From Smittium culicis (Eukaryota; Kickxellomycota; Harpellomycetes; Harpellales; Legeriomycetaceae): a stretch of 29,961 bases of DNA. A program made the position numbers and the translations under genes. Shown here one piece after another: positions 1 through 10,414 of the stretch. Numbering within the stretch: position 1 is the stretch's first letter; the number at the start of each line of letters is the position of its first letter. Where the stretch lies: the NCBI GenBank assembly GCA_001970855.1, contig LSSN01001045.1, positions 1 to 29,961 on the forward strand, read 5' to 3'. The notes under the pieces are model-generated. The model was not told the DNA's origin. It worked only from the letters and a program-made list of their open reading frames with translations, and searched no databases.

Positions 1-168
1 ATGAAAATCGTCGACCAAAAATTCAAAATTTTTTGCCCCTGCTGCAACTTGTGTGTGCCTGAGACGGTCGACCACATACTTCTGAGCTGCAGCCGGTGGC
101 GAAATCACCGATCAACGACGATCGGCCGGTTCATACCGGCGCCGATCCGATCTGATGAAAAAATTTCA
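1..168 (+). pseudogene. LINE (non-LTR retrotransposon) ORF2 C-terminal fragment, left copy
   Basis: The plus-strand frame from position 1 reads a zinc-knuckle of the zf-RVT type found at the C-terminus of non-LTR reverse-transcriptase proteins. The key residues are a CPCC start, then DH, then ILLSC (C-x2-C ... H-x4-C), followed by SRWRNH. The first ~138 bases match 29711-29848 with only two differences by eye, so this is the same element as the one at the right edge. The reading frame stops at about 173-177 and the similarity fades from about base 139 onward, so the end is degenerate. The reverse-transcriptase core is not visible; if it exists it lies left of the window. Unlike the right copy, all four zinc ligands are present. 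It is much more GC-rich than its surroundings, which suggests later arrival. The family assignment is by motif only. Confidence 0.75.
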
Positions 169-538
169 TTTATCTAATATTCACTTTTTTTACGCCTCTT
201 CTAAATATAATTGACTATAGCCATCGAACGTGAACGATCAAAATTTTGAGCCGGTAACAGCCAAATTTATGAACGGTATCCATGTGTCCAGAACACTAAT
301 ACTGCAATGTATAAGTGATATACTTGCCCCCTTGAACCAATTCCCAGTAGGTATGGAGCTGCTAGAACGGTGTAGGAAGATAGTTATAAAATTAATTTAT
401 TGATATTTTTTTAACTCTTTAAATTTTTTTGATAGTTTATAGTATATTTTTAAATTTTGTTTAATAAACTCTATGTGAAAAAAATATTAAAAAAAAAAGA
501 ATCAACCGGAAACGAGAGTATCAAGTACTCTGCGATGG
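169..538. other. AT-rich spacer between LINE fragment and DIRS remnant
   Basis: No open frame or RNA gene is recognised. Bases 200-370 are less AT-rich than the rest and could be worn LINE tail or the 5' side of the DIRS element. Bases 376-500 are A/T runs. Confidence 0.4.
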
Positions 539-890
539 TTGAAAACTAGCTTTCCAACTTATGGTTATATCATATATAACGATAATTCTTCAATAATCCC
601 CAAGCTGTCTATAAGCCATTTGATTATGAATATTAACTCACATAAAATGAACTTCAAGATTCCAAATCAGAAGCTCAGAGATCTCATAAGAAAGGAATTC
701 AGACTTATCAGGAATGAAATGAAGATGCTGATATTCTCATCATCTTTCATTGGGAACACATAGGCGGTTAATATCGCCGTTTGTTCAGCGAGACTTATGA
801 GCAGGAGAATTTTGGAGTCAAAACCGCGACCCTGAGGCCACTAGTTATTAAAGAATTCAAGTATCTTTGTAATAGCCAGTTCTAGGCAAC
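539..890 (+). pseudogene. DIRS reverse transcriptase, C-terminal part
   Basis: The frame starting at 539 reads a block ending in INSHKMNFKIPNQKLRDL, then SFIG. After a stop at 761-763 it continues in the same frame with CSARLMSRRILESK and later KEFKYL. This is the pattern seen downstream of the RT palm in DIRS and related elements: a short 'lower half' in which an I-N-S-x-x-M-x-x-x-x-P motif is followed by a basic helix and an ARLMSR segment. Its role in a live element would be template-primer binding next to the RNase H domain. No YxDD palm motif is present in the window. It is broken by at least two stops. The label rests on motif order rather than on an alignment. Confidence 0.65.
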
Positions 891-1321
891 CTGATTTGGT
901 GGAGAGATCACCTGAAGAAATGGAACGGTCTGAGTTTCCTCCCAGAGACTCTGAAAGTTTAATTTTACACAGATTCGAGCGTCTTCCATTGGAGGATAGT
1001 CATTGGTCAGAGTCAGTACTTAGTAACATGGACCAAAGCACAGTCAAACCTTATTTTCAATGCCAAGGAACTAATATCAATATAATAAGCTAAAAGATAC
1101 CTCAGGTAAAGGGTAAGAGTGTGGTTGTATATTGCTACAATAATGCCTCCATCAGATATGCCAAGAAGCAGGAAGGAACCAGATCATCCGATCTGCTCGA
1201 AATATCGAAACTGATTTGGAGACACTGCATGAGCAATGGGATCAGGTTACAGATCCAGAAAGTACCGTCCATTTTGAACCCGTCAGACGCTCCATTCAGG
1301 CTTACTATACTGACCGAATAA
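891..1321 (+). pseudogene. DIRS RNase H domain, inactivated
   Basis: The frame from 891 reads WWRDHLKKWNGLSFLP, a stop at 960-962, then YTDSS, WTKAQS and FNAKEL. The DIRS RNase H signature gives the first catalytic Asp (codon 972-974) and the Glu (codon 1068-1070). The frame then shifts and from about 1103 reads KGKSVVVYCYNNASI, GTRSSDLLEISKLIW and VPSILNPSDAP. The third catalytic Asp, normally in a YCDN motif, is a Tyr here (codon 1136-1138), so even without the stops the enzyme would be dead. The final stop at 1319-1321 sits where a Trp codon is expected, because the next segment continues in the same frame. Two short open frames at 896-1093 and 1121-1321 are pieces or shadows of this. Confidence 0.75.
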
Positions 1322-1705
1322 TTGATATCGGAAAAATTGTTTCAAAGAATTCAAAAATTCTTTGGTCCTCGAGATATCGACATTTTTGCGAGAAAAACCA
1401 ATCACAAACTGAACACATTTGTGTTTTGGAAATTCTGCCCTCAATCATCCAGTATGTATGCATTTAACCACAGTTGGACCGAATGGGCAAACCTATACAT
1501 ATGTTCACCATGGAATCTGACCTATCACACCATCAAGATCTGCCTGGAGAGGATCACAGCAACTCTAATCACGCCGTTTTGGAGTTCACCCTCGTGGTAT
1601 TCGGACCTAAAGAGCCTATCAACTGCTCCAATAATCAAGATCTATCTTTCAGCAGTCATCCCAGACCCGAGAAGCGGAAAATCAGCGACAATTCTCAACA
1701 AATAA
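1322..1705 (+). pseudogene. DIRS conserved region after RNase H
   Basis: This is in frame with the end of the RNase H block, separated only by the TAA at 1319-1321. It reads EKLFQRIQKFFG, then RDIDIFARKTNHK, FVFWKF and later WSSPSWYSDL. A segment of the type 'F-x-x-I-x-x-x-F-G-x-x-D-x-D-x-F-A' followed by W-x-x-x-P-W-Y is conserved between RNase H and recombinase in many DIRS and Ty3-like elements. Its biochemical role is not settled, so I only name it by position. It is open for 127 codons and ends at a TAA (1703-1705), close to where the recombinase begins. A 112-codon overlapping frame at 1474-1812 is a shadow over most of its length, but its last part belongs to the recombinase start. Confidence 0.65.
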
Positions 1706-2710
1706 TAGTCACTTACGACTTGGAGATTAAGCGCACATGGTATCAGGAAGCAGGATCAGATGAACAGATTATAAAATTGGTGCTCGAAAACACTCGCTAT
1801 AACAACAAATAGAAAAAATATTTGAGCCTGAAGACCAAGTTCCTACAGTGTATTTCTAACTCATCAATCTCTATAGAGAACGTAAAAGTCGTAGATGTTA
1901 TAAGCTATCTAAAACTTCAACGGAAGACTCTAAATTGAAATATAGGAACTGTGAAGAACTAAAAACCTGTCATCCTTGGCTTAAACAGTGAATGGGCTTT
2001 ATTAAGTGACGATTCACTGATGAAGGAGTATCTCAAGCAAATATACTCATAAAAAGTCAGGTTCTTTGACAATCCACTCTATGAAATCAATTCAATCATT
2101 TAATATATCCGGAATCTTGCAGCCAATTCCAGAATTTCAAAGTATGAATTGACAGAAATCTACGTTGGCTTACCGTCATCAGCGAATTTCTCAGATCAAG
2201 TGACATTGAGAGGATTGATGACAGAAAGACATCAGTAAATAAGGAGTAAATAAAGTATATCATAGTAGGACCAAAGCAAAAGCGTAATGGTACGTCGATT
2301 TAAAAGGTTTCTGTAATTCATGCACACTTCGACAAGAAATTATGTCCGTTTGAAACATATAATGCTTAAAAAAGGCGGATTTCGGAAACACCGTGCATAA
2401 AAACACATTCATTACTAGTACGTAATACCATATTCTATCTGATCAGGAGTCTCAAGGATCACACTACTAACATTGGAGTACAAAGTATTAGCAATCAAAT
2501 TAACAAAATTAGTCGCATACATAATTAACTCATAACACAAAAGTACCAAAGGCAAGATCACTGGTATCTACATGTGCTACTTCATCAGGTGCAACATAAG
2601 ATGATGTTATTACCCAAGGTTTCTGGGGAAATAGAGGAATATTTGATATGAAATATCAGTTATCACGCAGAACAAGAGGAAATTTGACTCAACAAGTATT
2701 AAAATCTAAA
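1706..2710 (+). pseudogene. DIRS tyrosine recombinase, degenerate
   Basis: A live enzyme would join the circular cDNA into the genome by a tyrosine-mediated strand exchange. The N-terminal part reads YQEAGSDEQIIKLVLENTRY and KTKFLQ. The first catalytic Arg region is at about 2179-2225 (FLRSSDIERID, Arg codon 2193-2195). HAHFDKKLCPFETY follows at about 2318-2365. The C-terminal catalytic block is at 2546-2710, reading PKARSLVST, then DDVITQGFWGNRGIFD and a candidate nucleophile Tyr at 2654-2656. These pieces lie in different frames and carry many stops (for example between GAT and DDV), so the gene is dead. The match is to the pattern of DIRS-type recombinases as I know it; no alignment was run. 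Confidence 0.75.
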
Positions 2711-2716
2711 GCAAAA

Positions 2717-2804
2717 TAATTGTATCTGGCCAATGAAGCATGATAATATGTTTAGTTGTATAAAATGAAAACTTATTATTATGAGAATTGCCGGATACAA
2801 TTAT
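2717..2804. repeat. Long imperfect hairpin just after the DIRS recombinase
   Basis: Bases 2717-2747 are nearly the reverse complement of 2773-2804, giving a stem of about 29-31 bp with a few mismatches and a loop of about 26 bases. The outer part (AATTGTATC..GGC..AAT) pairs with ATTGCCGGATACAATT at 2787-2802. It may be part of a DIRS terminal or internal complementary repeat, or of an unrelated small element. Confidence 0.6.
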
Positions 2805-3165
2805 GAACCATTCAGTACCTCCATAAGCTAGCTCAAACGATGGTGAGGAATACAATAAAACTGGGAAATCAGACGGTTTATATACTTTTATTTTTGTTTT
2901 AAAAATTTTTTTTTGATACTTTTAATCATACATTTTCAAAGAATTTTTGATACTGAATCTGAGATTTCTTGAATATTCTTGATTTTTCGATTTTATATAA
3001 CAAAATTTCGAACATTTTGTAACTTATGAAAAATTTTTTTTGAGATAAAGTATTTAGTATCTAGGAAAGAATTCGAAATTAAATAAAGATTAGGTAACAC
3101 ATAATTGTATCAGGAAATTCGCATGATTTAAGTTTTCATTTCATTCAACTAAACATATAATAATA
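2742..3165. repeat. Inverted repeat pair (~63 bp arms) enclosing ~295 bp
   Basis: The arm at 2742-2805 and the arm at 3101-3165 are reverse complements at roughly 80% identity by eye. Shared blocks include ATATGTTTAGTTG, AAATGAAAACTTA and ATACAATTATG. The DNA between the arms holds no recognisable gene. DIRS elements have inverted termini, and the pair begins within 40 bases of the recombinase end, so a link is plausible. A separate small inverted-repeat element is the alternative. Confidence 0.6.
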
Positions 3166-3870
3166 TTTTATTTGTGTTATAATTATCAGAGGGGGTGATA
3201 TCTTCTGATGTAAGTAGCGTTTATCTAAAAAACTAAAGTTGGGCTCTCATTTAATCCATTTGCTAGATTAACTGAGTTAACTATTTCCGATCCAATAAAA
3301 ACTATTATTCTTCTCCTGTAGTCAAATAGGAGAAATATAATTCTCTATTCATTGCCAAAGAATATGTAATATTGCTATTAATACCACTTTTTTTCCTTGA
3401 TGTTTTTAATTTGAGTAAAGAAAATTTGCTTAATTTTAAAAAATAATAATTAAAGCTTTTTTTTAAAGACACAGGGAATTTATTTTTGGCTAAATATGGC
3501 CCCTCACATGAAATGGAAACACTTTCACTGTTTATACCAGTATCTTTTAGGAAAACGGTATTAATATAAAATAATAAATAAAGGTAAATGAAATTTTCGT
3601 AATATTAATTACAATATATATGAATATAGTAGAAATTAGTTTGAAATTTAGATCCGTTATAAATAATTAATACATTGCCAATATACTGCATACTTAAATT
3701 AGTTCTTTAAAACGTCTTTAAAACTACGCGGCTATACCAAGATATATTTCTCTATTTATAATTCAGCACTTTAATGAGTATGGAGAGCTGGTATTTTTAG
3801 GAAAGTATCAGCCCTCTGCTTACTTATATTATGCCAACTGTATTTATAACCCTCTTGTTGTTAATCATTA
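3166..3870. other. AT-rich region with a possible worn transposon end
   Basis: No gene is seen. At 3483-3515 a block reading TTTTTGGCTAAATATGGCCC resembles the right-end sequence of the large TTAA elements (compare 5935-5968 and 12477-12510), so it may be a leftover end of a third copy. Confidence 0.35.
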
Positions 3871-4989
3871 TTAACTCTTTCAGGAGCGGTAGATTATTTT
3901 TTTTTATTTTTAAAATTTTTCAATAGCGCGAGGTAGTTAAAAAAAAGCCTACTAAAATTATTTTTAATGTTTATTTTTGTAATTTTATTCGCTCAAATTT
4001 TATTTCTTTTTATACCCCCGGATTAATAAGAAAATAAAATTTTAATTGAGTTATTCAATAAAAATTCAATAATATATACATAAAACAACTTTTTAGACTA
4101 TTGGAGAATTTCAATAACTCGTAAAGCTAATTACAGACACAGAAAAAAAACGATCAGAATTTTTCCTAGGTAAAATTTCTGAAGCTATAAAAACCAAATA
4201 ATAATGCAAAATATAAAAGCTAGAAATGGATAGAAATTATTTTGATTTTTAAATCATATATACTTTTAAAATCTTATAAGAAGATATGAAAATAAAAAAA
4301 TAATTTTAGTTGTAAGAAACTATCTCTATATAGATATCAAAACTATTTATAGCTATATATAAAAAGATGATCTTTATATCATTAAAATTTATAAAAATAA
4401 AAAAAGTAAAATAATAAATTAATAGATAAATAGATATAAATTTGAAAAATACATTATAAATGATAATATGAATTACGTGATATCAACGATAGATTTGTCA
4501 AAATTTATTAAAATAATTATATTTTTTGGCACTTTCCTGAGCCAACAAATATAATTATTAAATTTAATTCTTAAAAATTGTACTAGTTTAAAAAAATTAT
4601 TTATTAGCAAAAATTTTTGCGTTAACACTTGAGATTGGCACTTTTCGAACCAAAGATTTGATCAGAATTAAAATCATTTATTTTGACTATACATGCGAGA
4701 TTCTTTGTAGGCCCATATCTTTTTATATTAAAATATTCCTTTATTTTAAATTTCCCCTCTACTAAAAATTATTTAGAATATAATATAACATGATTAAATG
4801 GCGTTTCCATTAAATCAGGCTAATATTTATTAAAAAAATATTTTCGAAAGGAAAAAATTCACTCTCTTCCTAATTATCACACATTACATATAGTTAACAT
4901 TACAGAATTGAATAAATATGCTCAATACTGGCGTTAACTCCAAAAAAATATAATTATTATATTTTTTAGATATTATATTTCTTATTTAA

Positions 4990-5290
4990 TTCTTTTCATC
5001 TGTTAATTTGTTTTATTTTTTATATATAAAATTTTCGTTTATAATATACATTTTAGCTTTTTAGTTACACAATCAATTTAAATTAATATTAATTTATTTT
5101 TGAATTTTAATGATTTTGAATAAGATAGAGGTGGTTTATGCACTATTAATGCGTATATAAATGATTTAATATTTGTGCAATATACCTATTAGTCATGTTA
5201 ACAGATGCTCAACAATTAATATAAATCCTTGGTATAGACCAAAGCTTCAACAATTTATATTTAGCCATTTTTTTGGTTAATTAATAGCTT
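4990..5290 (-). pseudogene. Remnant of piggyBac-like transposase (copy 1)
   Basis: On the minus strand, codons ending near 5240 read LWSIPRIYI, a stop, then SVNMTNRYIAQILNHLY (Met codon at 5196-5194), further stops, and NHLYLIQNH. Known piggyBac transposases have a YWS...(F)..MSRNRF..ILR.LHF..., then (R)LYKIRPL order in this part of the protein, and the residues here fall in the same order and spacing. The same reading appears in copy 2, which supports real ancestry rather than chance. Stops break it throughout. The catalytic aspartates cannot be named with confidence; a possible trace of the D-N-F motif lies near 4670 but reads N-D-F here. This is inference from motif order, not from an alignment. 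Confidence 0.45.
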
Positions 5291-5735
5291 AGTGAATTCT
5301 GGAGAGATGAAGTAATCAATGGATTTTTTTGGCTAAAGTATGACAAAAAATATAACTCTTTTATTCATATAAAAATACGTCTAAAATAAGTGTATAGATA
5401 TATGTAAAAAGTAAAGATAATTATGTTAAAAACCTTAAATAAGGCTCTTTTAAAGATAAGGTTTTAGATTTAGGCAAAGGGAGATATAAGAAAATTTTTT
5501 TTAATGAAATTGAATATTTCTTTTAATTATTTTACTGATTTTTTTTAATGAAATTTAGTTTCTTTACCTAGCTAAAGCCTAGTCAAACTTCAGGTCAAAC
5601 ACATTCTACTGGATTTAAAGATTTATTATTATTGGTGAAATTTGATTATGGCTCTAAAATCTATTGGCTAAACTTAGAATTGTAAAATTTTTAAACAATT
5701 ACCTATTGGTTAATTTATAAATCAGCGAAGGCATT

Positions 5736-5932
5736 TTAACCCTTTCACGGGCGGTAGACTATTTTTGTCCTACAAAATATAACCAACTATGCTCGGTTTC
5801 AATTCTTTATTCCGAGACCTTTAGAAATATTGGTTTATTACATTTTTAAAGCAAATAATAAATTTGCTTATAAATCATAAGCGAATTAATAAATACGATT
5901 TTTTTTAAGAGTGTTGGACGGCAAAAGGTTAA
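5736..5932 (+). mobile_element. TTAA MITE, copy 1 (197 bp), nested in the large element
   Basis: TTAA lies at 5736-5739 and 5929-5932. The left end is CCCTTTCACGGGCGGTAGAC (end A) and the right end is GGACGGCAAAAGG (end B). The interior shares blocks such as CCGAGACCTTTAGAA..ATTGG with the reverse complement of the copy at 14845-15041, which has exactly the same length. The same host site in the second large element (about 12470) has one TTAA and no insert. It has no coding capacity. Confidence 0.85.
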
Positions 5933-5972
5933 AGCTCTTTTTTAGAGAAAATTTGGCCTCTGAAAGGGTTAA

Positions 5973-8900
5973 TCTATGATTAACCACTGATATTCTTTTA
6001 TAATAAATTAATGCTATAGGTCACTGGAAACAGATAATGCCAGAAGTAATTTATTTTTGTCTGTAAGTATAGAAAACTATACTTTAGTATTTTTGAGACT
6101 ATAATAACGCTATATGATTTTCAAGGTCAGCATCAATGCTCACACAATAAAAGGGTGCTTTATACTACACTTGAAAAAATATCTTTTTTTGAATGATGAA
6201 AATATCAAAACATTACAAAGTTCTTGCATTACTTTTTTCTAAATTTATTCCTACTTATCTTACCGGTTTAAATTATCCTAAAAAATCCTAATGTGAAAAG
6301 CTGAGTGGACGGACTAATAAATTTAACTAATTTTATTATCAAACGAATTTTCTCGTATTATACATCAGTTTCATTATACAATTTCGTATTTGGCTTTTTT
6401 TTGAAATGGAAAATGTCTATTCGTTTTTTTTTTACAAATTTCCACTTTTTATTTATATTTTACCATTATACTTATTCTGATAGTGGATTATTAAAGATAA
6501 AATATCCTTTTTATCCGACTAATATTATTATGTGACAAAATAGCTGGGAATAAAATTTTTTTTTCAAGATCTAAATTAATCTACTTTAGATGCTAGAATT
6601 ATAAATCTTAATATCTCTAGTTATGTTCATCTTTAAATTTTATGAGGTATTAATAATATGTGTTGTATATACTGCTTTTTGAGCCTAAAGTGTCACATAA
6701 GCAGTATTATAAATGGAATAAATCAATTATAAAAAGTATTCACATATTGAAAATGTCGTTTAAATAATTAAAATAATAACAAAAATCAACTTTATTTTGA
6801 AAATCGCTTGATATAAAATTATATATTTTTTATTTAGCTATTACTTATAAACCAATTTTCGATTTATTTACGATTTTAATAAATATTACACCAATGATTC
6901 ATATGTGTAAAATTTTTTCGTGTTATGTAATAACACATTATTATTGCTTGGAAAAAACGTTTTATAGACATAAAGGGTAAAGTATTTTCTGTCTTTACAT
7001 TTCGAATAAAAATTTAGATTTCCGCTTGAGGCTATAGTCGAAATAAACTGAAATCTTTGTAAAATATGAAAAATTTGTGTTCAAGAAATAAATAATCGGA
7101 AGTATACTATCCGTTATATTTAGGAAGCTCAAATTGTCATTTTTTTTAGATTAATAAAGCGAGATAAGAATATTACTCTGGGAAATACCAAAAATGAAGT
7201 ACTGATATTATAATAAATTAGCATAAATAATCAATGATAAATATTAATATTATTTGCGTTTTTATGGAGAAATTTGGCCTTGAAAACTATCGTGTATTCT
7301 TAGGGAAAAAATGTGTTCAGAATTTTCTTAATTGGGATATTAACGTATTATAATTTAATTCAATTATAATTCCATAAAAATCAAAAGTGAAAATTTAAAA
7401 ATACTGCAACAAAAATAACTGTAATTTATAAAATACAAATTTCAGAGTTAATAGTTCATAAATAACACTTTAGATCAAGGAGAAAGTAATTATTTCTTGA
7501 ATTGTGTGAGAATTATTCATCACCTCAAATTATGAAAATTTCTCTTCATCCAAAATTTAATTTGGTGTTTTATAATATCTTTATGAAATTAATATGAAAA
7601 TAATCCCTCCAATGTAAAATTACAGGATGAAATTTTGTGATTTCTCTGGAATCTGTTTAGGAATTTTATTATAAGTAATAAATATGAGGGGTTACTTACT
7701 AAAGTGTCGTATTATAGAGCGGATTGTTACATTGTATAAATTTGAATAGAAAATTAATGGATAATTAGAAAAATCATTTCTTACTTTTAGCAAATATAAA
7801 TTTCAAAACTAAGCTAAAAATTAATAAAGTCATAATACTATTTTAATACAACGAATTGTATCAAAAGTTTATACATGACCGAGAAAATAATATTAAGCTG
7901 AAAAAAGGTGTTCTCTTCTTTCAAAATCTCTACTATAGTTATATTATACTGATTATTTGACCAATAATTATAATTTGTGATGATATATATAATATAATTT
8001 TTAGATTATATTTTGAGTTATGACTCTTTTAGCTGTGAAATTGATAGCCCATATGAAGAATTATGTGAATTATCAATTATAGTTCAAGTTTTTTTTTATT
8101 ACGCCAAACGACTAATAATTTCAAAATAGTTTATATTACTCATGGATTTTTAGTACTGTTATCGTATCAATAAAATTTGGTAATTAAAAAAAAAACTAAT
8201 AAATATCACATCTCGCATCTACACGATTCGCTAAATATAAAACAGGAAAGTAAAAAAATAGGCGTGTATATTCCTTTAAATTTTAATTTTTCAAAGCAAT
8301 TGGTTTGGTGTATTTTCTAATTATTTAAAAAATATCTGAATTATATATTTAGCTTATAAAATACTCCAAATGATGGTGTTATGGAATTTAGAATATAATC
8401 TCTGTAAAAAATTTTTCTATGGCAAACATTTAAATTATAATAAACCATTTTATCTTTTGTGAATTGAGATAAAAAACTTTGGAAAATTAATTGTGAATCT
8501 AAACATTTTTAAGAATAATAAAGATAGCAAAACTTAAAGGAGTCTTTTGTGGAAAAAATGTTACTACAATATTAAAATCAGGTTATTATAATTTATACTA
8601 ATATCATTAATGTATATTTTTGCACAATTATATTATCCATTTCTTTTTTAGATTTCCGAAATTATCTTTATTTTGGATATTAAAATAAGTTAAATAATTA
8701 TTTTTTGGAGTTTTGTTAACCATAATATATAATTCAGGGCTAATATATTAAATATGCAAGATAATTTTCTCCGCTTAATTGAAGGTGTTTCAAGTATTTT
8801 AAATTTATTTTCTCTATTTATTGTTACGTATAAATTTATACTATTGTAGACACTCGACTTTCTTTGATGGTCCTATCTCACTTGCCGCTGTTTAAAAGTA

Positions 8901-10414
8901 TTAACTAATCTATTTGATTGTCATTTAAAATGGTATTGATATTTTCACTATTCTACAACAAGAATCATTTTATATGCGGATTTCTGGATTGGGTAATTTT
9001 TATTTTAACCAGATAAATAATTTTGGCATAACATAAACGATATATCATTGTGAACAAGTTAGTATCTAAAAGCGATTATACTTGAATTTTAAAGTTATGA
9101 GAAATTTTACTCAATAATAACTTGAGTTATAGCGTTTATAAATATATTCAGATGATGGATGATGTGCAGCTACATCTAAATCTACTATTTCTATTTTTTT
9201 TTTTTTTGAACTTGTAACGAAGCATATTTCAAATTAATTTTACAACCAATTTGACTTATAAACATATGAATTGTTTATGGAATAAAAAATTCTGGTGTTA
9301 AACCTAGTCAAATTTAATTGTATAAGATAGACAATTGAATTTCAGAAATTAGTAATGTTGGATCCTTTTTTAATCTTTACTTATTAGAGCTCTGTTTTGA
9401 ATAGAATTCGTATAAGGGAAAATCTTTTGGGGATTAATTCTGATTTCGAACTTTTCCATATATACCTCCAGAAAAGATGCTCTTAGAAGGGGAATCTTTT
9501 TTCAAATATTTTTCATTATATAAAATCATTACTATATCGTTAACTCAATAAAGAAATAAAAGATCTTACCTCTAATTCAAGTGATTGAGTAGCAATTTAA
9601 TTAATTTAACCTGTTATTATTTTAATCCTCTACTGGAGTGGAGTTTTTATCGAGGCTGTTTAATTGATCTATATTGTCAAATTTCCAAATAGAAGATCCT
9701 CAACGAAAAAAGTACCAAATTTCAGCCTATAATTATTAAACCGTAAATTATGAATTTTAAATTATTACAGGCTCAACTCGAAAGGTGTTTTGATATTTCT
9801 ATGAATTTATTTCATCTTGAATGAATTATTTGCCAAAAAAACTAAAGTTTTCTTCATTGGATAATAATTAAAAATCAAATTTATTGCAGTGTGACTATTT
9901 CTACATAAAAGCGCACGCTATGTAAAGAATCTCCCTAATAGTAAAAAAATTTATCCAGTATAGTTTTAATCGCAATAATTATGATTGATATTTTATTTGT
10001 TGATTCGATATGCAACTGTTCTTAAAAGGGTTGATTATTTTATATCATACTGAGAACAATAGTATACATTGCATAAAATTCGTTATGAACGCAAATTATT
10101 AATTTGAGTTATAAATCGAATATATTACAAGTTTGATATTACAAAAATATCTGGATAAGTTTTAATTTTAATGGCCTTAATAATTCAAAATAAAAAACCC
10201 AATATTTTTATTTTTTAGCAATTTTTTTTTGTGATATGATTAAAATTGAAAAAGAAATTTTCATTCAACAATTATAAATGAATATCTTGCGTAAATTCAC
10301 AAGATATTTGTTGATATAATTTAATGAAAAGATAGCCATATCGACAAGTTGAAATTTAATTATTTATTCTAATTATTAAAAAATACAGTGATAATTTTTT
10401 ATATAGATGAAGAT
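5973..10414. other. Long AT-rich region with no supported gene
   Basis: About 4.4 kb of A/T-dominated sequence with stops in all frames. The longest open frame (6305-6535, without an ATG start) is a run of Phe, Ile, Tyr and Asn codons expected from such composition. At 7262-7290 a block GGAGAAATTTGGCCTTGAAA resembles the right end of the large TTAA elements (5941-5968) and may be a solo end. T-runs occur at 9188-9206. Nothing else is recognised. Confidence 0.5.
10281..10308. repeat. Small perfect hairpin
   Basis: AATATCTTG at 10281-10289 and CAAGATATT at 10300-10308 form a perfect 9-bp stem with a 10-base loop. In such AT-rich DNA it may be chance. Confidence 0.4.

Larger units (their letters stand above)
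539..2710 (+). mobile_element. Degenerate DIRS-type tyrosine-recombinase retrotransposon (5'-truncated)
   Basis: Read on the plus strand across three frames, this stretch shows, in order, the end of a reverse transcriptase, an RNase H domain, a conserved DIRS region after RNase H, and a tyrosine recombinase. That order (RT-RH then YR, with no integrase of the DDE type) is typical of DIRS elements. The RT palm with its catalytic aspartates is missing, so the copy is truncated on its 5' side. In-frame stops (for example 761-763, 960-962 and 1319-1321) and several frame changes show it is dead. The element is clearly richer in G+C than the flanks. An inverted repeat follows at 2717-3165 and may be part of its termini. 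Confidence 0.8.
3871..5972. mobile_element. Large TTAA-flanked piggyBac-like element, copy 1
   Basis: It is bounded by TTAA at 3871-3874 and 5969-5972, the target duplication used by piggyBac transposons. The ends are inverted: CTCTTTCAG at 3875 against CTGAAAGGG at 5960-5968. A second copy lies at 10415-12514. The best-kept stretch, 5095-5440 against 11833-12180, is almost identical by eye, while other parts have diverged strongly. The first 30 bases (with GAGCGGTAGATTATTTTT) closely match the ends of the ~197 bp MITEs. One such MITE is inserted at 5736-5932, so the element without it is about 1.9 kb. Minus-strand traces of a transposase are listed separately. There is no open frame of useful length, so it cannot move itself now. 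Confidence 0.7.

Noticed and set aside
6305..6535. 76-codon plus-strand open frame
   Set aside because: No ATG start, composition dominated by Phe/Ile/Tyr/Asn as expected from AT-rich DNA, no motif, not conserved in the repeats.
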